A DNA stretch of 64,000 nucleotides, from assembly GCF_013409505.1 (NCBI RefSeq), contig NZ_JACCBN010000001.1:4464001-4528000 (forward strand), given 5' to 3'. The notes under the pieces are model-generated. The model worked only from the letters and a program-made list of their open reading frames with translations. It ran no database searches and had not been told where the DNA came from. Shown here one piece after another: positions 51,363 through 61,387 of this stretch. Each line of letters starts with the position of its first letter. The first letter of the stretch is position 1. Source of the stretch: Actinomycetospora corticicola (lineage in GTDB: Bacteria > Actinomycetota > Actinomycetes > Mycobacteriales > Pseudonocardiaceae). Both the position numbers and the translations under genes were made by a program.

Positions 51363-53626
51363 TCGCAGGAGGGGCCCGGCGGACCCTCCTGCCCCTCGCG
51401 GTCGCGGTCCTCTGCCTCGTCCTGACGGCGGGTGCGTGGGCCCCGGCGGCCCGCGCCGCCCCGGCGCAGGGCCCGTCGTCGGGACCGGTGGCGCTGGCGC
51501 TCGACCTCGCCCCCCGCGTCGTCGGGCCGGGGACCACCGAGCTGACCGTCACCGGCCGGTTGACCAACCAGGGGGCCGTCCCGGTCCGCGACCTCGGGAT
51601 CCGGGCGCAGCGGGGCGCTGCGGTGGCCGACGACGGCGAGGTCGACCAGGCGCTCGTCGGAGCGATCTCGCCCGATCCCGCCGCCGTCGCACCGCCCCTC
51701 ACGCCGGTGGCCGCCCAGCTCGACCCCGGCGACTCCCTGCCGGTGACGTTGCGCGTCCCGCTCACCGCGCTCGCCCTGACCGCGCCCGGCGTCTTCCCCG
51801 TGGTCGTCGAGGTGAACGGCACCCCCGGCGACGGACCGCCGGAGCGGGTCGCCGCGAAGCGCTTCCTGCTGCCGGTCACCGGCCTCCCGGGCCGGCCCGC
51901 GGCCGCGCCCCGGACGCCCACCGCGGTGTCGCTGCTCTACCCGCTCACCGACCGGCCGCGCCGGCTCCCGGTCCCACCCGGTGCCCCCACCCTGCTCGCC
52001 GACGACTCGCTCGCCGCGTCCTTCGCCCCGACCGGACGTCTCGGCGGGCTGGTCACGGCCCTCACCCGTGCTGCGCCGCTCGGCAGCCCCGCGGCGGCCG
52101 CGACGTGTCTCGCCGTCGACGCCGACCTCCTGGAGACCGCCCGCGACATGAGCGGGGGCTACCAGGTGACGAGCCCGACCGGGCCCCGACCGGGGGCCGG
52201 TGCCGCCGTCGCCGGGCAGTGGCTCGCGTCCGTCCGCGCCGCGGCGGCCGGGCGCTGCGTGGTCGCGCTGCCCTACGCGGACGCCGACCTGCTCGCCACC
52301 AGCCGCGGCAACATGAGCGACCTGACCACGGCCGCGCGCACGCTCGGCGCCCAGCGCACCGCCGACCTGCTCGGGGTCACGCCGGTGCCCGACACCACGG
52401 TGCCCGCGGGCGGGCTGCTCGACGAGCGCAGCCTCGCCGACCTCGCGGGAGGCGGCGCCCGCGCCCTCGTGGTGGACGGCTCCACGCTGACCGGCGGTGT
52501 CCCGGCGGGTGGGGTGGGCCGCTTCCCCGGGGCCGTGGGCGGGAGCAGCCCGCTGGCGGTCGCGACCGACCCGACGGCCGCCCGCGCGCTCGACCGGGGC
52601 CCGGACACGGCCGCGCCCACCGGGGGGTCGACCGCCGCGGACGGTGCCCTCGCCACCCAGGACGCCCTGGCCGTCGTCGCGCTGCGGGCCCTCGCCCCGA
52701 CCCCCGCCGCGGCGCCGGTCCTGCTCGCCCCGCCCGCCGACTGGGACGTCGACGGGGACGCCGCCGCCGCGCTGCTGGCGGGGCTCACCGACCTGACCGG
52801 CCGCGGGCTGGTCACCCCCGTCGACGCCGGCACCCTCGTCGCACGCGCCGCGGCGGACCCGGCCACCCCCGCGGTCGCCCTCGGGCCCGGCGACCGCGCC
52901 GCCGTGTCGGACCAGTCGTCCGCCGTCCTCGACGAGATCCGCGGCGTGCGCGACGACCAGCGCGACCTCCTCGCGGCGAGCCGCCAGGACCGGGCCGGCT
53001 CGCCGACCCCGGCCGAGTACGTCTCGACCCTCACCGGCGCCCTGCTCCGCAGCCTCTCCGCCGCCGGGCGGGGCGACCCCGCCCTGCAGCAGGCGGCCGC
53101 CACGGACGTCGCCGCCCAGATGCGCACGCTGCGCGGCCTGGTGCGGGTCATCCAGCCCGCCGGCACCTACTCGCTCGGCTCCAGTGACGCCCCGCTGCTG
53201 CTCACCGTCGAGAACCAGTTGCCGGTCGCGGTCGACGTCACCGTGGTCCTCGAACCGACCCCGGGGGTCCGGGCGTCCCCGGTCGCCGTGCGCCAGGTGC
53301 CCGCCTTCGGCAGCTACCAGTTCCAGGTCGCGCTCGACGTGGAACGCGCCGGCCAGTTCACCATCGACGCGACCGCCCGCACGCCCGGCGGCGAGACCCT
53401 CGGCCCCACGGCTCGTCTCCTGCTGCGATCCACCGCCTACGGCACGATCACGGTGTGGTTGACCGCGTCCGCAGCCGTCGTGCTGGTGATCCTGGCGAGC
53501 CTGCGGGTGGCGCTGCGGGTCCGGGCGGCCCGACGCGAGCGCAGGTCCCGACGCAGGCGACGCCCCGGGACGCCGACGGACCCCGACCCGTCGACGACGG
53601 ACGACCGCACGCTGCAGGCCCGATGA
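51359..53626 (+). CDS. DUF6049 exported membrane protein
   Basis: 755 residues. Signal peptide 1-36 ([20 protein letters not shown], cleavage after ARA), a large extracytoplasmic part rich in Ala, Pro and Asp, one membrane helix near the end ([20 protein letters not shown]), and an Arg-rich cytoplasmic tail. The outer part has NEW3-like beta segments ([20 protein letters not shown]). The family always precedes murJ in actinobacteria (Rv3909) and its role is unknown; a wall-synthesis partner is inferred. Start overlaps mutT4 stop and the end overlaps the murJ start (ATGA). Palindrome copy 51470-51485 reads GPSSGP. Confidence 0.88.
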   Translation: MIAGGARRTLLPLAVAVLCLVLTAGAWAPAARAAPAQGPSSGPVALALDLAPRVVGPGTTELTVTGRLTNQGAVPVRDLGIRAQRGAAVADDGEVDQALVGAISPDPAAVAPPLTPVAAQLDPGDSLPVTLRVPLTALALTAPGVFPVVVEVNGTPGDGPPERVAAKRFLLPVTGLPGRPAAAPRTPTAVSLLYPLTDRPRRLPVPPGAPTLLADDSLAASFAPTGRLGGLVTALTRAAPLGSPAAAATCLAVDADLLETARDMSGGYQVTSPTGPRPGAGAAVAGQWLASVRAAAAGRCVVALPYADADLLATSRGNMSDLTTAARTLGAQRTADLLGVTPVPDTTVPAGGLLDERSLADLAGGGARALVVDGSTLTGGVPAGGVGRFPGAVGGSSPLAVATDPTAARALDRGPDTAAPTGGSTAADGALATQDALAVVALRALAPTPAAAPVLLAPPADWDVDGDAAAALLAGLTDLTGRGLVTPVDAGTLVARAAADPATPAVALGPGDRAAVSDQSSAVLDEIRGVRDDQRDLLAASRQDRAGSPTPAEYVSTLTGALLRSLSAAGRGDPALQQAAATDVAAQMRTLRGLVRVIQPAGTYSLGSSDAPLLLTVENQLPVAVDVTVVLEPTPGVRASPVAVRQVPAFGSYQFQVALDVERAGQFTIDATARTPGGETLGPTARLLLRSTAYGTITVWLTASAAVVLVILASLRVALRVRAARRERRSRRRRRPGTPTDPDPSTTDDRTLQAR
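51470..51485 (-). repeat. Dispersed palindromic motif
   Basis: GGCCCGTCGTCGGGAC with exact 12-bp core, just after the signal peptide of the DUF6049 protein. Confidence 0.65.
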
Positions 53627-56136
53627 CCGGCCGCTCCGGGCGCGGGACCGACACCCCCGCGACGCACGACGCCGACGGGCACGTCGTCGTGCCACCGCCG
53701 CCCGCGCCGGTCGACGACCCGCCCCCGGCCCGCCGTCCCCCGGGACCGCCCGTGCCGCCCGTGCCGCCCGGCCCGGCCGCCCACCCCGGTCAGCCCGTTC
53801 CTCCTGGCCACGCCGGTCAGCCCGTTCCGCCCGGCCAGGCCGCCCACTCCGGTCAGCCCGGCCGCCCCGGTCCGGCCGGGCCGCCCCGTACGCCCGGCGA
53901 CGACCCCGAGGCCCACACCCGGCCCACCGCCACTCCCGGACCGGCCGGGGCGCCGGGCGGAATCCCGTCCGGGGGTCCGCCTCCGCTCGCGCCGGTCGGC
54001 CCCGACGCCGGGCACCCGTCCCCGCCGCCGCCCGGTCGGCCCGCTGGCCCGCCCGCCCCGCCTCCGGGGCGTCCCGCGGGTCCGCCGCCGGTGCCGCCTC
54101 CCGCCGCACCGTCAGGTCGGCCCGGTCCCGCCGCGTCCCGGACGCCGCCCGCACCCCCGCGGGCCGCCGTGCCACCACTCGGTGCCGCCCCCCTGCCCGG
54201 GCCGACACCGTCGCCCGGCCCGCTCCCGTCCGGCCCCGCCGCCGCAGGCCCCCCGCGGCCCGTCGACCCGGGGGCCACGCGGCCGATCTCGGCCCGCGAC
54301 GCGGTCACGGTGCCCGCCCGGGCGCTCCCGGCCGACGCCCCGCCGCGCACCGGCCGCCCGCCCGCCCGGGTCGAGGAGGCGACGACACGACTCGGCGCGC
54401 TGCCCGGCGTGGACGCCGCGACCGTCCGTGCGGCGCCGCTGGCCTCCTGGACGGTGGGCGACTCGCCCGACGAGACCGTCCTCCTGCCCCGGCCGCCCCT
54501 CGAGCAGGACGCGCCCGCGGTCCCGGCGCCGCGGTCCCCGAGCGACGACCGGGACGACTCGTCGTTGGTCAAGGCCTCCGGCGGCATGGCGATCGCCACC
54601 CTCGTGAGCCGCCTGACCGGCTTCCTGCGCACCCTCGCGCTGGCCGCGACGCTCGGGCTCGGCCTGGTCGGCAGCTCGTTCAACATCGCGAACACGCTGC
54701 CGAACATCATCTTCGAGCTGCTGCTCGGCGGCGTGCTCACGAGCGTCGTCATCCCGGTGCTCGTCCGTGCGGCGAAGGAGGACGGCGACGACGGGGACGC
54801 CTTCGCCCAGAAGCTGCTCTCCGGGGCGGCGGTGGCCCTGTTCGTCGCGACCACCGCGGCGACGATCGCGGCCCCGTTGCTGGTCCGGCCCTACATCTCC
54901 GACCCGCAGGACGTCGAACTCGCGGCCCGCTTCGCCTACCTCCTGTTGCCCCAGATCTTCTTCTACGGGATGGGCGCGCTGTTCGGGGCGATCCTCAACG
55001 CCCGGGCGGTGTTCGGACCCGCGGCCTGGGCGCCCGTGCTCAACAACGTCGTCTGCCTGATCGCCCTCGCGATCTACTGGGTGCTCCCGAGCCCGCCCGG
55101 GGACGGCATCAGCACCACGCAGCTGCTCGTCGTGGGCGTCGGCAGCACGCTCGGCATCGTCCTGCAGGCCGCCGTGATGCTGCCGGCCATGCGCCGCACC
55201 GGCTTCCACTGGCGGTGGCGCTTCGGGTGGGACCAGCGGCTGTCGGCCTTCGGGGGTCTCGCCGCCTGGGTCGTCGGTTACGTGGTGGTCAGCCAGATCG
55301 GCCTCACCGTGATCACCCGCGTCGCGTTCGCCGCGGACGCCGGCGGTCCTGCGATCTACTCGTACGCCTGGCTGCTCATCCAGGTGCCCTACGGCGTGCT
55401 CGGGGTCTCGCTGCTGACCGCCCTGATGCCCCGGATGAGCGCGGCCGCCGCGAACGGCCGGATCGACCAGGTGGTGGCCGACCTCTCGCTCGGCTCCCGC
55501 CTCTCCACGGTCACGCTGCTCCCGATCAGCGCCATCCTCACCGTCTTCGGCACCCCGCTCGGCGTCGCGATGTTCTCGCTCGGCAAGTCGGGGGCCGCGT
55601 CCGCGGGCACCCTGGGCACCGCGCTCGCCTGCTCGGCGTTCGGGCTGCTGCCGATGGCCGTGACCATGCTCCAGCTGCGCGTGTTCTACGCGATGGCCGA
55701 CGCCCGCACCCCGACGCTGATCATGGTCATGATGACGGCGGTGAAGGTGCCGCTCGCGTACCTCTGCCCCGTCCTGCTGGCCCCCGACCAGGTGGTCCTC
55801 GGGCTCGCGGCGGTCAACGCCTTCGGGTTCGTGGTGGGGCTCGTCGTCGGCGACGTCTGGCTGCGCATCCGGTTGGGTCGGCTCGACACCCGCCGCGTGC
55901 TGCGCACCATGATGCTGACGGGGCTGGCCTCGGTGATGGCCGTGCTCGTCGCGGTCATGCTCGTGACGCTCCTGGAGCGGGTGCTGCCGGGCGGCGGGAC
56001 CGTCGCCCACGCCTGGCTCACGGTGACCGTCGGCGGGGTGGTGTCCCTGCTCGTGGTCGTCGTCGCCATGCGGCTGCTCCGCGTGCCGGAGCTCGACCCG
56101 GTGGTGTCCCGGCTGCGGCGGCTCGTCGGCCGCTGA
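53623..56136 (+). CDS. murJ: Lipid II flippase MurJ with a long Pro-rich N-terminus
   Basis: 837 residues. The first ~310 are a Pro/Gly/Ala-rich, probably disordered cytoplasmic region with PVPPGHAGQPVPPGQ-type repeats. The MurJ core (about 313-837) has 14 helices: SGGMAIATLVSRLTGFLRTL, FNIANTLPNIIFELLLGGVL, YGMGALFGAILNARAVFGPA. It flips lipid II across the membrane. In M. tuberculosis the equivalent protein (Rv3910) carries its pseudokinase in the same chain; here that part is the next gene. Start ATG 53623 overlaps the DUF6049 stop. Confidence 0.94.
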   Translation: MTGRSGRGTDTPATHDADGHVVVPPPPAPVDDPPPARRPPGPPVPPVPPGPAAHPGQPVPPGHAGQPVPPGQAAHSGQPGRPGPAGPPRTPGDDPEAHTRPTATPGPAGAPGGIPSGGPPPLAPVGPDAGHPSPPPPGRPAGPPAPPPGRPAGPPPVPPPAAPSGRPGPAASRTPPAPPRAAVPPLGAAPLPGPTPSPGPLPSGPAAAGPPRPVDPGATRPISARDAVTVPARALPADAPPRTGRPPARVEEATTRLGALPGVDAATVRAAPLASWTVGDSPDETVLLPRPPLEQDAPAVPAPRSPSDDRDDSSLVKASGGMAIATLVSRLTGFLRTLALAATLGLGLVGSSFNIANTLPNIIFELLLGGVLTSVVIPVLVRAAKEDGDDGDAFAQKLLSGAAVALFVATTAATIAAPLLVRPYISDPQDVELAARFAYLLLPQIFFYGMGALFGAILNARAVFGPAAWAPVLNNVVCLIALAIYWVLPSPPGDGISTTQLLVVGVGSTLGIVLQAAVMLPAMRRTGFHWRWRFGWDQRLSAFGGLAAWVVGYVVVSQIGLTVITRVAFAADAGGPAIYSYAWLLIQVPYGVLGVSLLTALMPRMSAAAANGRIDQVVADLSLGSRLSTVTLLPISAILTVFGTPLGVAMFSLGKSGAASAGTLGTALACSAFGLLPMAVTMLQLRVFYAMADARTPTLIMVMMTAVKVPLAYLCPVLLAPDQVVLGLAAVNAFGFVVGLVVGDVWLRIRLGRLDTRRVLRTMMLTGLASVMAVLVAVMLVTLLERVLPGGGTVAHAWLTVTVGGVVSLLVVVVAMRLLRVPELDPVVSRLRRLVGR

Positions 56137-56288
56137 GCGGCACCGTCCACGGACGGGTTGCTCCGTCGTGACAGGTCTCGCGCCCGGGCCTGCGTCCACG
56201 ACGGGGGACCCGCCGTCCCGTACTCTCGCCGGTGACGTGCTCCCCGGGGTGGGAGTCGCGCGGGTGGGGCGAACCCGGAGGTGACGGG

Positions 56289-58250
56289 GTGGACGAGGCG
56301 GTGAGCGCACGGCGCGTGCCGAGCCCGTCCCCCGCGCGGACGGGATCCGGGGCCGTCGCCGATCCGGCCGAGGACGCCGCCGCCGTCGAGACCGACGCCG
56401 CGACCGGGACCAACGGCACGAACGGGACGCGCGCGACCACGCCCGACCACGAGCCCGGTCGGGACGCGGACGGCGACGCCGACGAGGACTCCCCGACGAC
56501 GGCGGTCCCGCCGGTGGCCTCGCCGTCCACGCCCGCCGGGTCGACCGGGTCGAAGCCCGCACCCGGGATCGACGGACCCACCACCTTCCTGCCCGACGCC
56601 GCCCGGCGCGGCGGCACCGGGGGCCGGACCGCGAGCCGCACCGGGTCGTCCCGGGGCGGCCGACGACCCACCCCGCCGCCGGGTCCGCGCCCGCCGTCGT
56701 CGGGACCGATCCCGGTCGGTCCCCGCGGCGCCCTCGTCCCCGGCACCGTGATCGCCGACCGCTACCGGCTCGTGGCCGAGGTCGGCCGCGACCGCGCCGC
56801 CGACGCCGCCCTGTGGAAGGCGCGGGACACCACGCTCGAGCGGGACGTGGCGATGACGCTGCTGGTCGGCGGCTGGCAGGCCGACGCCCGCGCGTCCTCC
56901 GCGCTCTCCCGCGCGACCCGGTCCGCGCACTTCGCGCACCGCCACGCCGCCCGCGTCCTCGACGTCATCCAGCCCGGCTCGAGCCGTCTGCCCACCGGGG
57001 TGCTGGGCGCCGCCGTGGCGGAATGGACGCCCGGCCGCGACCTCGCGGAGCTCGTCGCGGGGGGTCCGCTCTCGCCGAGCGCCGCCCTGCGGGTCGTCGA
57101 GCCGCTGGCGCAGGCGGTCGCGGACGCCCACCGGGCCGGGCTGGTCCTCGGTCTCGACCACCCGCAGCGGGTGCGGGTCACCGCGCGGGCGAGCGCCCGC
57201 CTGGCGTTCCCCATGCCGCGCGGCGACGCGGAGGTCGACGACGACGTCCGCGGACTCGGCGCGATCCTCTACCTGCTGCTGACCGGACGCTGGCCCTCCA
57301 CCGACGGCTCGACCCCGGCCGGGCTGACGGCCGCCCCGCGCACGTCCGCCGGCGGGATCGCCCCGGTCCGGGACCTGCGCCCCGCCCTCCCCGTGGGGCT
57401 CGCCGCGCTGGTCGACCGCACGCTCGACGCCACCGGCGGGATCCGTACCGCCGCGGCGGTCCACGGGCTCGTCCGGCAGCTGCGCGAGGGCGCCGAGGAC
57501 GACGGTGTGCTGCTGCCGCTCACCGAGGACGGCGTCCAGCTCGCGGACGACGACGGGGCGGTGTGGCACCCCGACGACTCCGAGGGCGAGCGCCGGGACC
57601 CCGACACCCGCCGCAAGCTGCGGATCGGGGTCACCCTGCTCGTGGTGGCGGTGCTGGCGATCGTCGCCTTCGTGGCCTTCCAGGCCGTCTCGCTGCTCGG
57701 CGGGGGCCCGTCGTCGGGACCTCCGCTGGTCATCCCGACCTCCGCCGCTCCCGCGCCCGCCCCCACCGCGGCGCAGAACCCGGCCGTGCCGGCGGTCCCG
57801 GCCGCACCGGGCACGCCCGTGCAGCTCGCGAGCATCGCCGTCTACGACCCCTCGGGAAACCCCGACAACCCCGACCGGGTCGGTCGTGCGGCCGACAACG
57901 ACCCGTCGACGACGTGGTCGACCTCGGACTACCGGCAGCAGTTCCCGGCCCTCAAGCCCGGCATCGGACTGATGACGACCTTCCGGGCCCCGAGTCGGCC
58001 CACGCAGGTGATCGTGCGGTCCCCGAGCCCCGGCACCACCATCGAGATCCGGTCCGCGGCCGCGCCGAACCTGCCGCTGGCGCAGACCCAGCTGCTCGGC
58101 ACCGGCACCGTCTCCGGGGACACCCTCACGATCCCGCTGCAGGCCGGGGCGCCCACCTCGAACCTGCTGGTCTGGATCACGGCGCTGGGCCAGTCCGACG
58201 GCCAGTACGCCAGCGAGATCGCCGAGGTGACGGTGATCGGCGGGAGCTGA
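56289..58250 (+). CDS. Membrane-anchored pseudokinase with a C-terminal sugar-binding-like domain
   Basis: 653 residues. Disordered 1-150, kinase-like 155-420 (GTVIADRYRLVAEVGRDRA), membrane helix about 445-470 (GVTLLVVAVLAIVAFVAFQA), and an outer discoidin-like domain from about 510 (SIAVYDPSGNPDNPD, NDPSTTWSTSDYRQQF). The beta-3 Lys is replaced (RDVAMTLL), and the HRD and DFG motifs are lost (HRAGLVLGLDHPQRVRV). So it should not phosphorylate. The equivalent part of Rv3910 binds FhaA in mycobacteria. GTG 56289 follows GGAGGTGA by a few bases. It sits 152 bases after murJ. Confidence 0.88.
   Translation: MDEAVSARRVPSPSPARTGSGAVADPAEDAAAVETDAATGTNGTNGTRATTPDHEPGRDADGDADEDSPTTAVPPVASPSTPAGSTGSKPAPGIDGPTTFLPDAARRGGTGGRTASRTGSSRGGRRPTPPPGPRPPSSGPIPVGPRGALVPGTVIADRYRLVAEVGRDRAADAALWKARDTTLERDVAMTLLVGGWQADARASSALSRATRSAHFAHRHAARVLDVIQPGSSRLPTGVLGAAVAEWTPGRDLAELVAGGPLSPSAALRVVEPLAQAVADAHRAGLVLGLDHPQRVRVTARASARLAFPMPRGDAEVDDDVRGLGAILYLLLTGRWPSTDGSTPAGLTAAPRTSAGGIAPVRDLRPALPVGLAALVDRTLDATGGIRTAAAVHGLVRQLREGAEDDGVLLPLTEDGVQLADDDGAVWHPDDSEGERRDPDTRRKLRIGVTLLVVAVLAIVAFVAFQAVSLLGGGPSSGPPLVIPTSAAPAPAPTAAQNPAVPAVPAAPGTPVQLASIAVYDPSGNPDNPDRVGRAADNDPSTTWSTSDYRQQFPALKPGIGLMTTFRAPSRPTQVIVRSPSPGTTIEIRSAAAPNLPLAQTQLLGTGTVSGDTLTIPLQAGAPTSNLLVWITALGQSDGQYASEIAEVTVIGGS
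57705..57720 (-). repeat. Dispersed palindromic motif
   Basis: GGCCCGTCGTCGGGAC with exact core, just outside the membrane helix of the pseudokinase, reading G-P-S-S-G-P. Confidence 0.65.
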
Positions 58251-58329
58251 GCTCCCGCGGGTCGGCCCGTTCCCACGGGTTCGGTCAAACCGCCCCTGCC
58301 CCACGCAGCGGCCGCCTAGCGTCCGCGGG

Positions 58330-58995
58330 GTGGACGACCCCCGCTCCGACGAGGCGCTGCTCGCCGCGCACGTCGCGGGGGACCCGACGGCCTTCGAGGA
58401 GCTGGTCCGGCGGTACTCCGAGCGGCTGTGGGCGTTCGCCACCCGCATCCTGCGCGACTCGCACGACGCGTCGGACGTGGTGCAGGAGGCCTTCATCTCC
58501 GCGTACCGCAACGCGTCCCGCTGGCGCGGCGAGGCCACCGTCACCACCTGGCTGCACCGCATCGTCCACCACGCGAGCCTCGACCGGCTGCGACGCCGGC
58601 GCAGCCGCCCCGCCGAGCCCCTCACCGACGCGCTCGACCTGCCGCTGCACCGCGACCCGATCCTCGACCGGGAGCGGGTGCTCGCCGTCGAGGAGGCCCT
58701 CGGACGACTGCCGCTGCCGCAGCGGGCCGCCGTCGTGCTCCTGGACATGGAGGGCATGACGGTGGCCGAGGCGGCCGCGGTGCTGGAGATCAAGGAGGGC
58801 ACGGTGAAGAGCCGCGCCGCGCGGGGCCGCTACCGCCTCGCGCAGCTGCTCGGCCACCTGCGCCCGGAGCACGACACCGCCGCGCACTGGTCCGACGGGC
58901 GACCGACGGCGAGGATCGCCGGGAACGATCCGACCCCCGGCGACGTCCAAGCCCCGGGAGGCCGGACGCGCAGCCCGTCAGGAGGAGACCGATGA
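58330..58995 (+). CDS. sigM: ECF RNA polymerase sigma factor SigM
   Basis: 221 residues. Sigma-2 (about 15-80: LVRRYSERLWAFATRILRDS, DASDVVQEAFISAYR) and sigma-4 (about 120-170: LPLPQRAAVVLLDMEGMTVA, EIKEGTVKSRAARGRYRLAQ). Position between the murJ/pseudokinase genes and trxB is that of mycobacterial SigM (Rv3911), which answers thiol-oxidative stress. GTG 58330 has TAGCGT 7 bases upstream. Its stop overlaps the anti-sigma ATG (ATGA). A disordered tail of about 45 residues follows sigma-4. Confidence 0.93.
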   Translation: MDDPRSDEALLAAHVAGDPTAFEELVRRYSERLWAFATRILRDSHDASDVVQEAFISAYRNASRWRGEATVTTWLHRIVHHASLDRLRRRRSRPAEPLTDALDLPLHRDPILDRERVLAVEEALGRLPLPQRAAVVLLDMEGMTVAEAAAVLEIKEGTVKSRAARGRYRLAQLLGHLRPEHDTAAHWSDGRPTARIAGNDPTPGDVQAPGGRTRSPSGGDR

Positions 58996-59708
58996 CCGAC
59001 CCGACGCCCGGCGCCCGCGCCCGCGGCGGGGACGTCCCGGAGGCCGGGGACATCGAGGACGCCGTCGGTCGGCACGGCGCCGGCGGGTCCCCCCGCCCCG
59101 GCGAGGAGCACCTCTTCGCCGCCCTCGACCGCACCCGGGCCGACCTCGCGGCCACCCCCCGCCCGACGGCCCCCGCCGGCCTCACCGGGGCCCTGCTGGC
59201 GGCGGTCGCGGCGGAGCGGGACGCCGGGCCGGCACCGGCGGTCGAGCCCCGTCCTGCCGACACCCCGGGACGACGCCGCCCGGGGCGCCGGTGGCTGGCG
59301 GCGGGCACCGTCGGGGTGGCCGCCGCGGCGGCGGTGCTCGCCGTCGTGGTGCTCGGCGGGGGCGGCACCGCCCCGTCCCCCGCCCCGGCGCCGACGGCCG
59401 CCCCCGCGCCCGGCCCCGGGTCGCCCGTCGTCCTCGCCTCCGCGGACCTGCCGCAGGCCCTGCGCTCCGCTGTCGGCGCCCGCGACGGGACGGCCGACCC
59501 CGCCGCCCGGGCGGGCTGTCTGGTCGCGCACGGGCTCCCTGCGGGCACCGTCCCCCTCGGCAGCCGGGCCGTCGTGCTGGACGGACGGCCCGGCACGCTC
59601 TACGTGCTCGGCACCGGACGGGCGGCCCGGTTCCGGCTCCTCGTCGTGGGCCCGGACTGCGCGCCGGGGTCCCCGGACACCCTCGGGGACGTGACGGTGG
59701 GCGGGTGA
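58992..59708 (+). CDS. rsmA: Membrane-bound anti-sigma factor (RsmA-like)
   Basis: 238 residues. A cytoplasmic part 1-98 ([20 protein letters not shown]), one membrane helix about 103-122 ([20 protein letters not shown]), and an outer domain (about 140-238) with two cysteines (AGCLVAHG and PDCAPG) that could form a disulfide. No zinc HxxxCxxC motif. Overlap with sigM by ATGA is typical of a sigma/anti-sigma pair; gene order matches Rv3912. Confidence 0.82.
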   Translation: MTDPTPGARARGGDVPEAGDIEDAVGRHGAGGSPRPGEEHLFAALDRTRADLAATPRPTAPAGLTGALLAAVAAERDAGPAPAVEPRPADTPGRRRPGRRWLAAGTVGVAAAAAVLAVVVLGGGGTAPSPAPAPTAAPAPGPGSPVVLASADLPQALRSAVGARDGTADPAARAGCLVAHGLPAGTVPLGSRAVVLDGRPGTLYVLGTGRAARFRLLVVGPDCAPGSPDTLGDVTVGG

Positions 59709-59745
59709 GTGGGGTGGGCGACACGGCGTGGGGAATCCTGGGGCC

Positions 59746-60780
59746 GTGGGCGACGTTTCAGCGGACGTGAGTGAGCAGACCATCCACGACGTCATCATCG
59801 TGGGTTCGGGACCGGCCGGGTACACCGCGGCGACGTATGCGGCCCGCGCCCAGCTCGACGTCGTGGTCTTCGAGGGCAGCCAGTTCGGCGGAGCCCTGAT
59901 GACCACCACCGAGGTCGAGAACTATCCCGGCTTCGTCGAGGGCATCATGGGCCCGGAGCTGATGGACCAGATGCGGCGGCAGGCCGAGCGCTTCGGCGCG
60001 GACCTGCGGCCCGCGGACGTCGACGGGCTCGACCTGTCCGGCGAGGTCAAGACGGTGAGCGTCGGCAAGGAGCGGCACTCCGCCCGCGCCGTCATCCTCG
60101 CGATGGGCTCCGCGCCCCGCTACGTCGACGTGCCCGGTGAGGAGCGCCTCCTGGGCCACGGCGTCAGCGCCTGTGCGACCTGTGACGGGTTCTTCTTCCG
60201 CGACCACGACATCGTGGTGGTCGGCGGCGGTGACTCCGCGATGGAGGAGGCGACCTTCCTCACCCGGTTCGCCCGTTCGGTGACGATCGTGCACCGCCGC
60301 GAGGAGTTCCGGGCCTCCGGGATCATGCTGGAGCGGGCCCGCGCCAACGAGAAGATCCGCTTCCGGACGAACGCCGTGGTCACCGAGGTGCTCGGCGAGA
60401 ACTCCGTGACGGGGGTCCGGGTGCGCGACGTCGTCACCGGCGAGGAGGACACCCTGGAGGCGAGCGGCATGTTCGTGGCGATCGGCCACGACCCGCGCTC
60501 GCAGCTGGTCGCGGGTCAGATCGACCTCGACGACGAGGGGTACGTGCAGGTCGCGCACCCCAGCACCTACACCAACCTGTCGGGGGTGTTCGCCTGCGGC
60601 GACCTCACCGACAAGACCTACCAGCAGGCCATCACCGCGGCCGGTAGCGGCTGCACGGCCTCGATCGACGCCGAGCGCTGGCTGGCCGAGAACCCGGCGA
60701 CGTCCGTCCCGGACACCTCGCCGAAGCCCGGCGCCGGCACCGAGCTCACCCCCGAGCTCGACGCCGTCCCGGCGTCCTGA
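59746..60780 (+). CDS. trxB: Thioredoxin reductase
   Basis: 344 residues. FAD-binding [12 protein letters not shown] at 19-30, redox pair CATC 143-146 ([11 protein letters not shown]), NADPH-binding [15 protein letters not shown], and C-terminal [21 protein letters not shown]. It reduces thioredoxin with NADPH. GTG 59746 is chosen; ATG/GTG alternatives exist upstream (GTG 59728) and downstream (GTG 59767). It lies between the sigM pair and trxA, as in mycobacteria (trxB2-trxC). Confidence 0.96.
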   Translation: MGDVSADVSEQTIHDVIIVGSGPAGYTAATYAARAQLDVVVFEGSQFGGALMTTTEVENYPGFVEGIMGPELMDQMRRQAERFGADLRPADVDGLDLSGEVKTVSVGKERHSARAVILAMGSAPRYVDVPGEERLLGHGVSACATCDGFFFRDHDIVVVGGGDSAMEEATFLTRFARSVTIVHRREEFRASGIMLERARANEKIRFRTNAVVTEVLGENSVTGVRVRDVVTGEEDTLEASGMFVAIGHDPRSQLVAGQIDLDDEGYVQVAHPSTYTNLSGVFACGDLTDKTYQQAITAAGSGCTASIDAERWLAENPATSVPDTSPKPGAGTELTPELDAVPAS

Positions 60781-60814
60781 CCGTCCCGATCCGTTCCGTC
60801 CGAGAGGAGCCCCC

Positions 60815-61141
60815 ATGGGCAGCCCGATCAACGTCACCGACGCCACGTTCTCCGACGAGGTGCTGAACAGCGACAAGCCGGTCGTCGTCGACTTCTGGGC
60901 GACCTGGTGCGGCCCGTGCAAGATGGTCGCCCCGGTGCTCGAGGAGATCGCCCAGGAGCACGGGGACAAGATCACCGTCGCCAAGCTGGACATCGACCAG
61001 AACCAGGCGACCGCGCGTGACTACCAGGTCATGTCGATCCCGACCATGATCGTGTTCCAGGGCGGCAAGCCGGTGAAGCAGATCGTGGGCGCGAAGCCGA
61101 AGGCCGCGCTGCTCAACGACCTCTCCGACGTGCTGGCCTGA
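60815..61141 (+). CDS. trxA: Thioredoxin
   Basis: 108 residues. Active site WCGPCK at 31-36, with DFWATWCGPCKMVAPVLEEI, cis-Pro in VMSIPTMIVFQGGKP. It is the electron carrier of TrxB. ATG 60815 follows GAGAGGAG. A strong hairpin ends the operon. Confidence 0.98.
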   Translation: MGSPINVTDATFSDEVLNSDKPVVVDFWATWCGPCKMVAPVLEEIAQEHGDKITVAKLDIDQNQATARDYQVMSIPTMIVFQGGKPVKQIVGAKPKAALLNDLSDVLA

Positions 61142-61158
61142 TTGCCGTACACCTCCCC

Positions 61159-61193
61159 GACGCCGGGCCCGGACCTCGTCCGGGCCCGGCGTC
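61159..61193. terminator. trxA terminator
   Basis: Perfect 16-bp arms (61159-61174 and 61178-61193) with a 3-base loop, 18 bases after the trxA stop. Confidence 0.85.
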
Positions 61194-61387
61194 GTCGTGT
61201 GTGCGGGGTGGTCGAACCCGAACCGTGACCCTCCGGCGCGGGCCCGCTGCCGGGTGTGCGCGGGGCGACAGGGCACAATGAGGCTCGGGTGAACCGGCGT
61301 GACTCGTCGGCGGTGCGACACCGTTGCCGCCTGGAGCGAGGGTCGGCGATCACCGTCGCAGTGACCGGACAGGACGGGAGCAACCGA

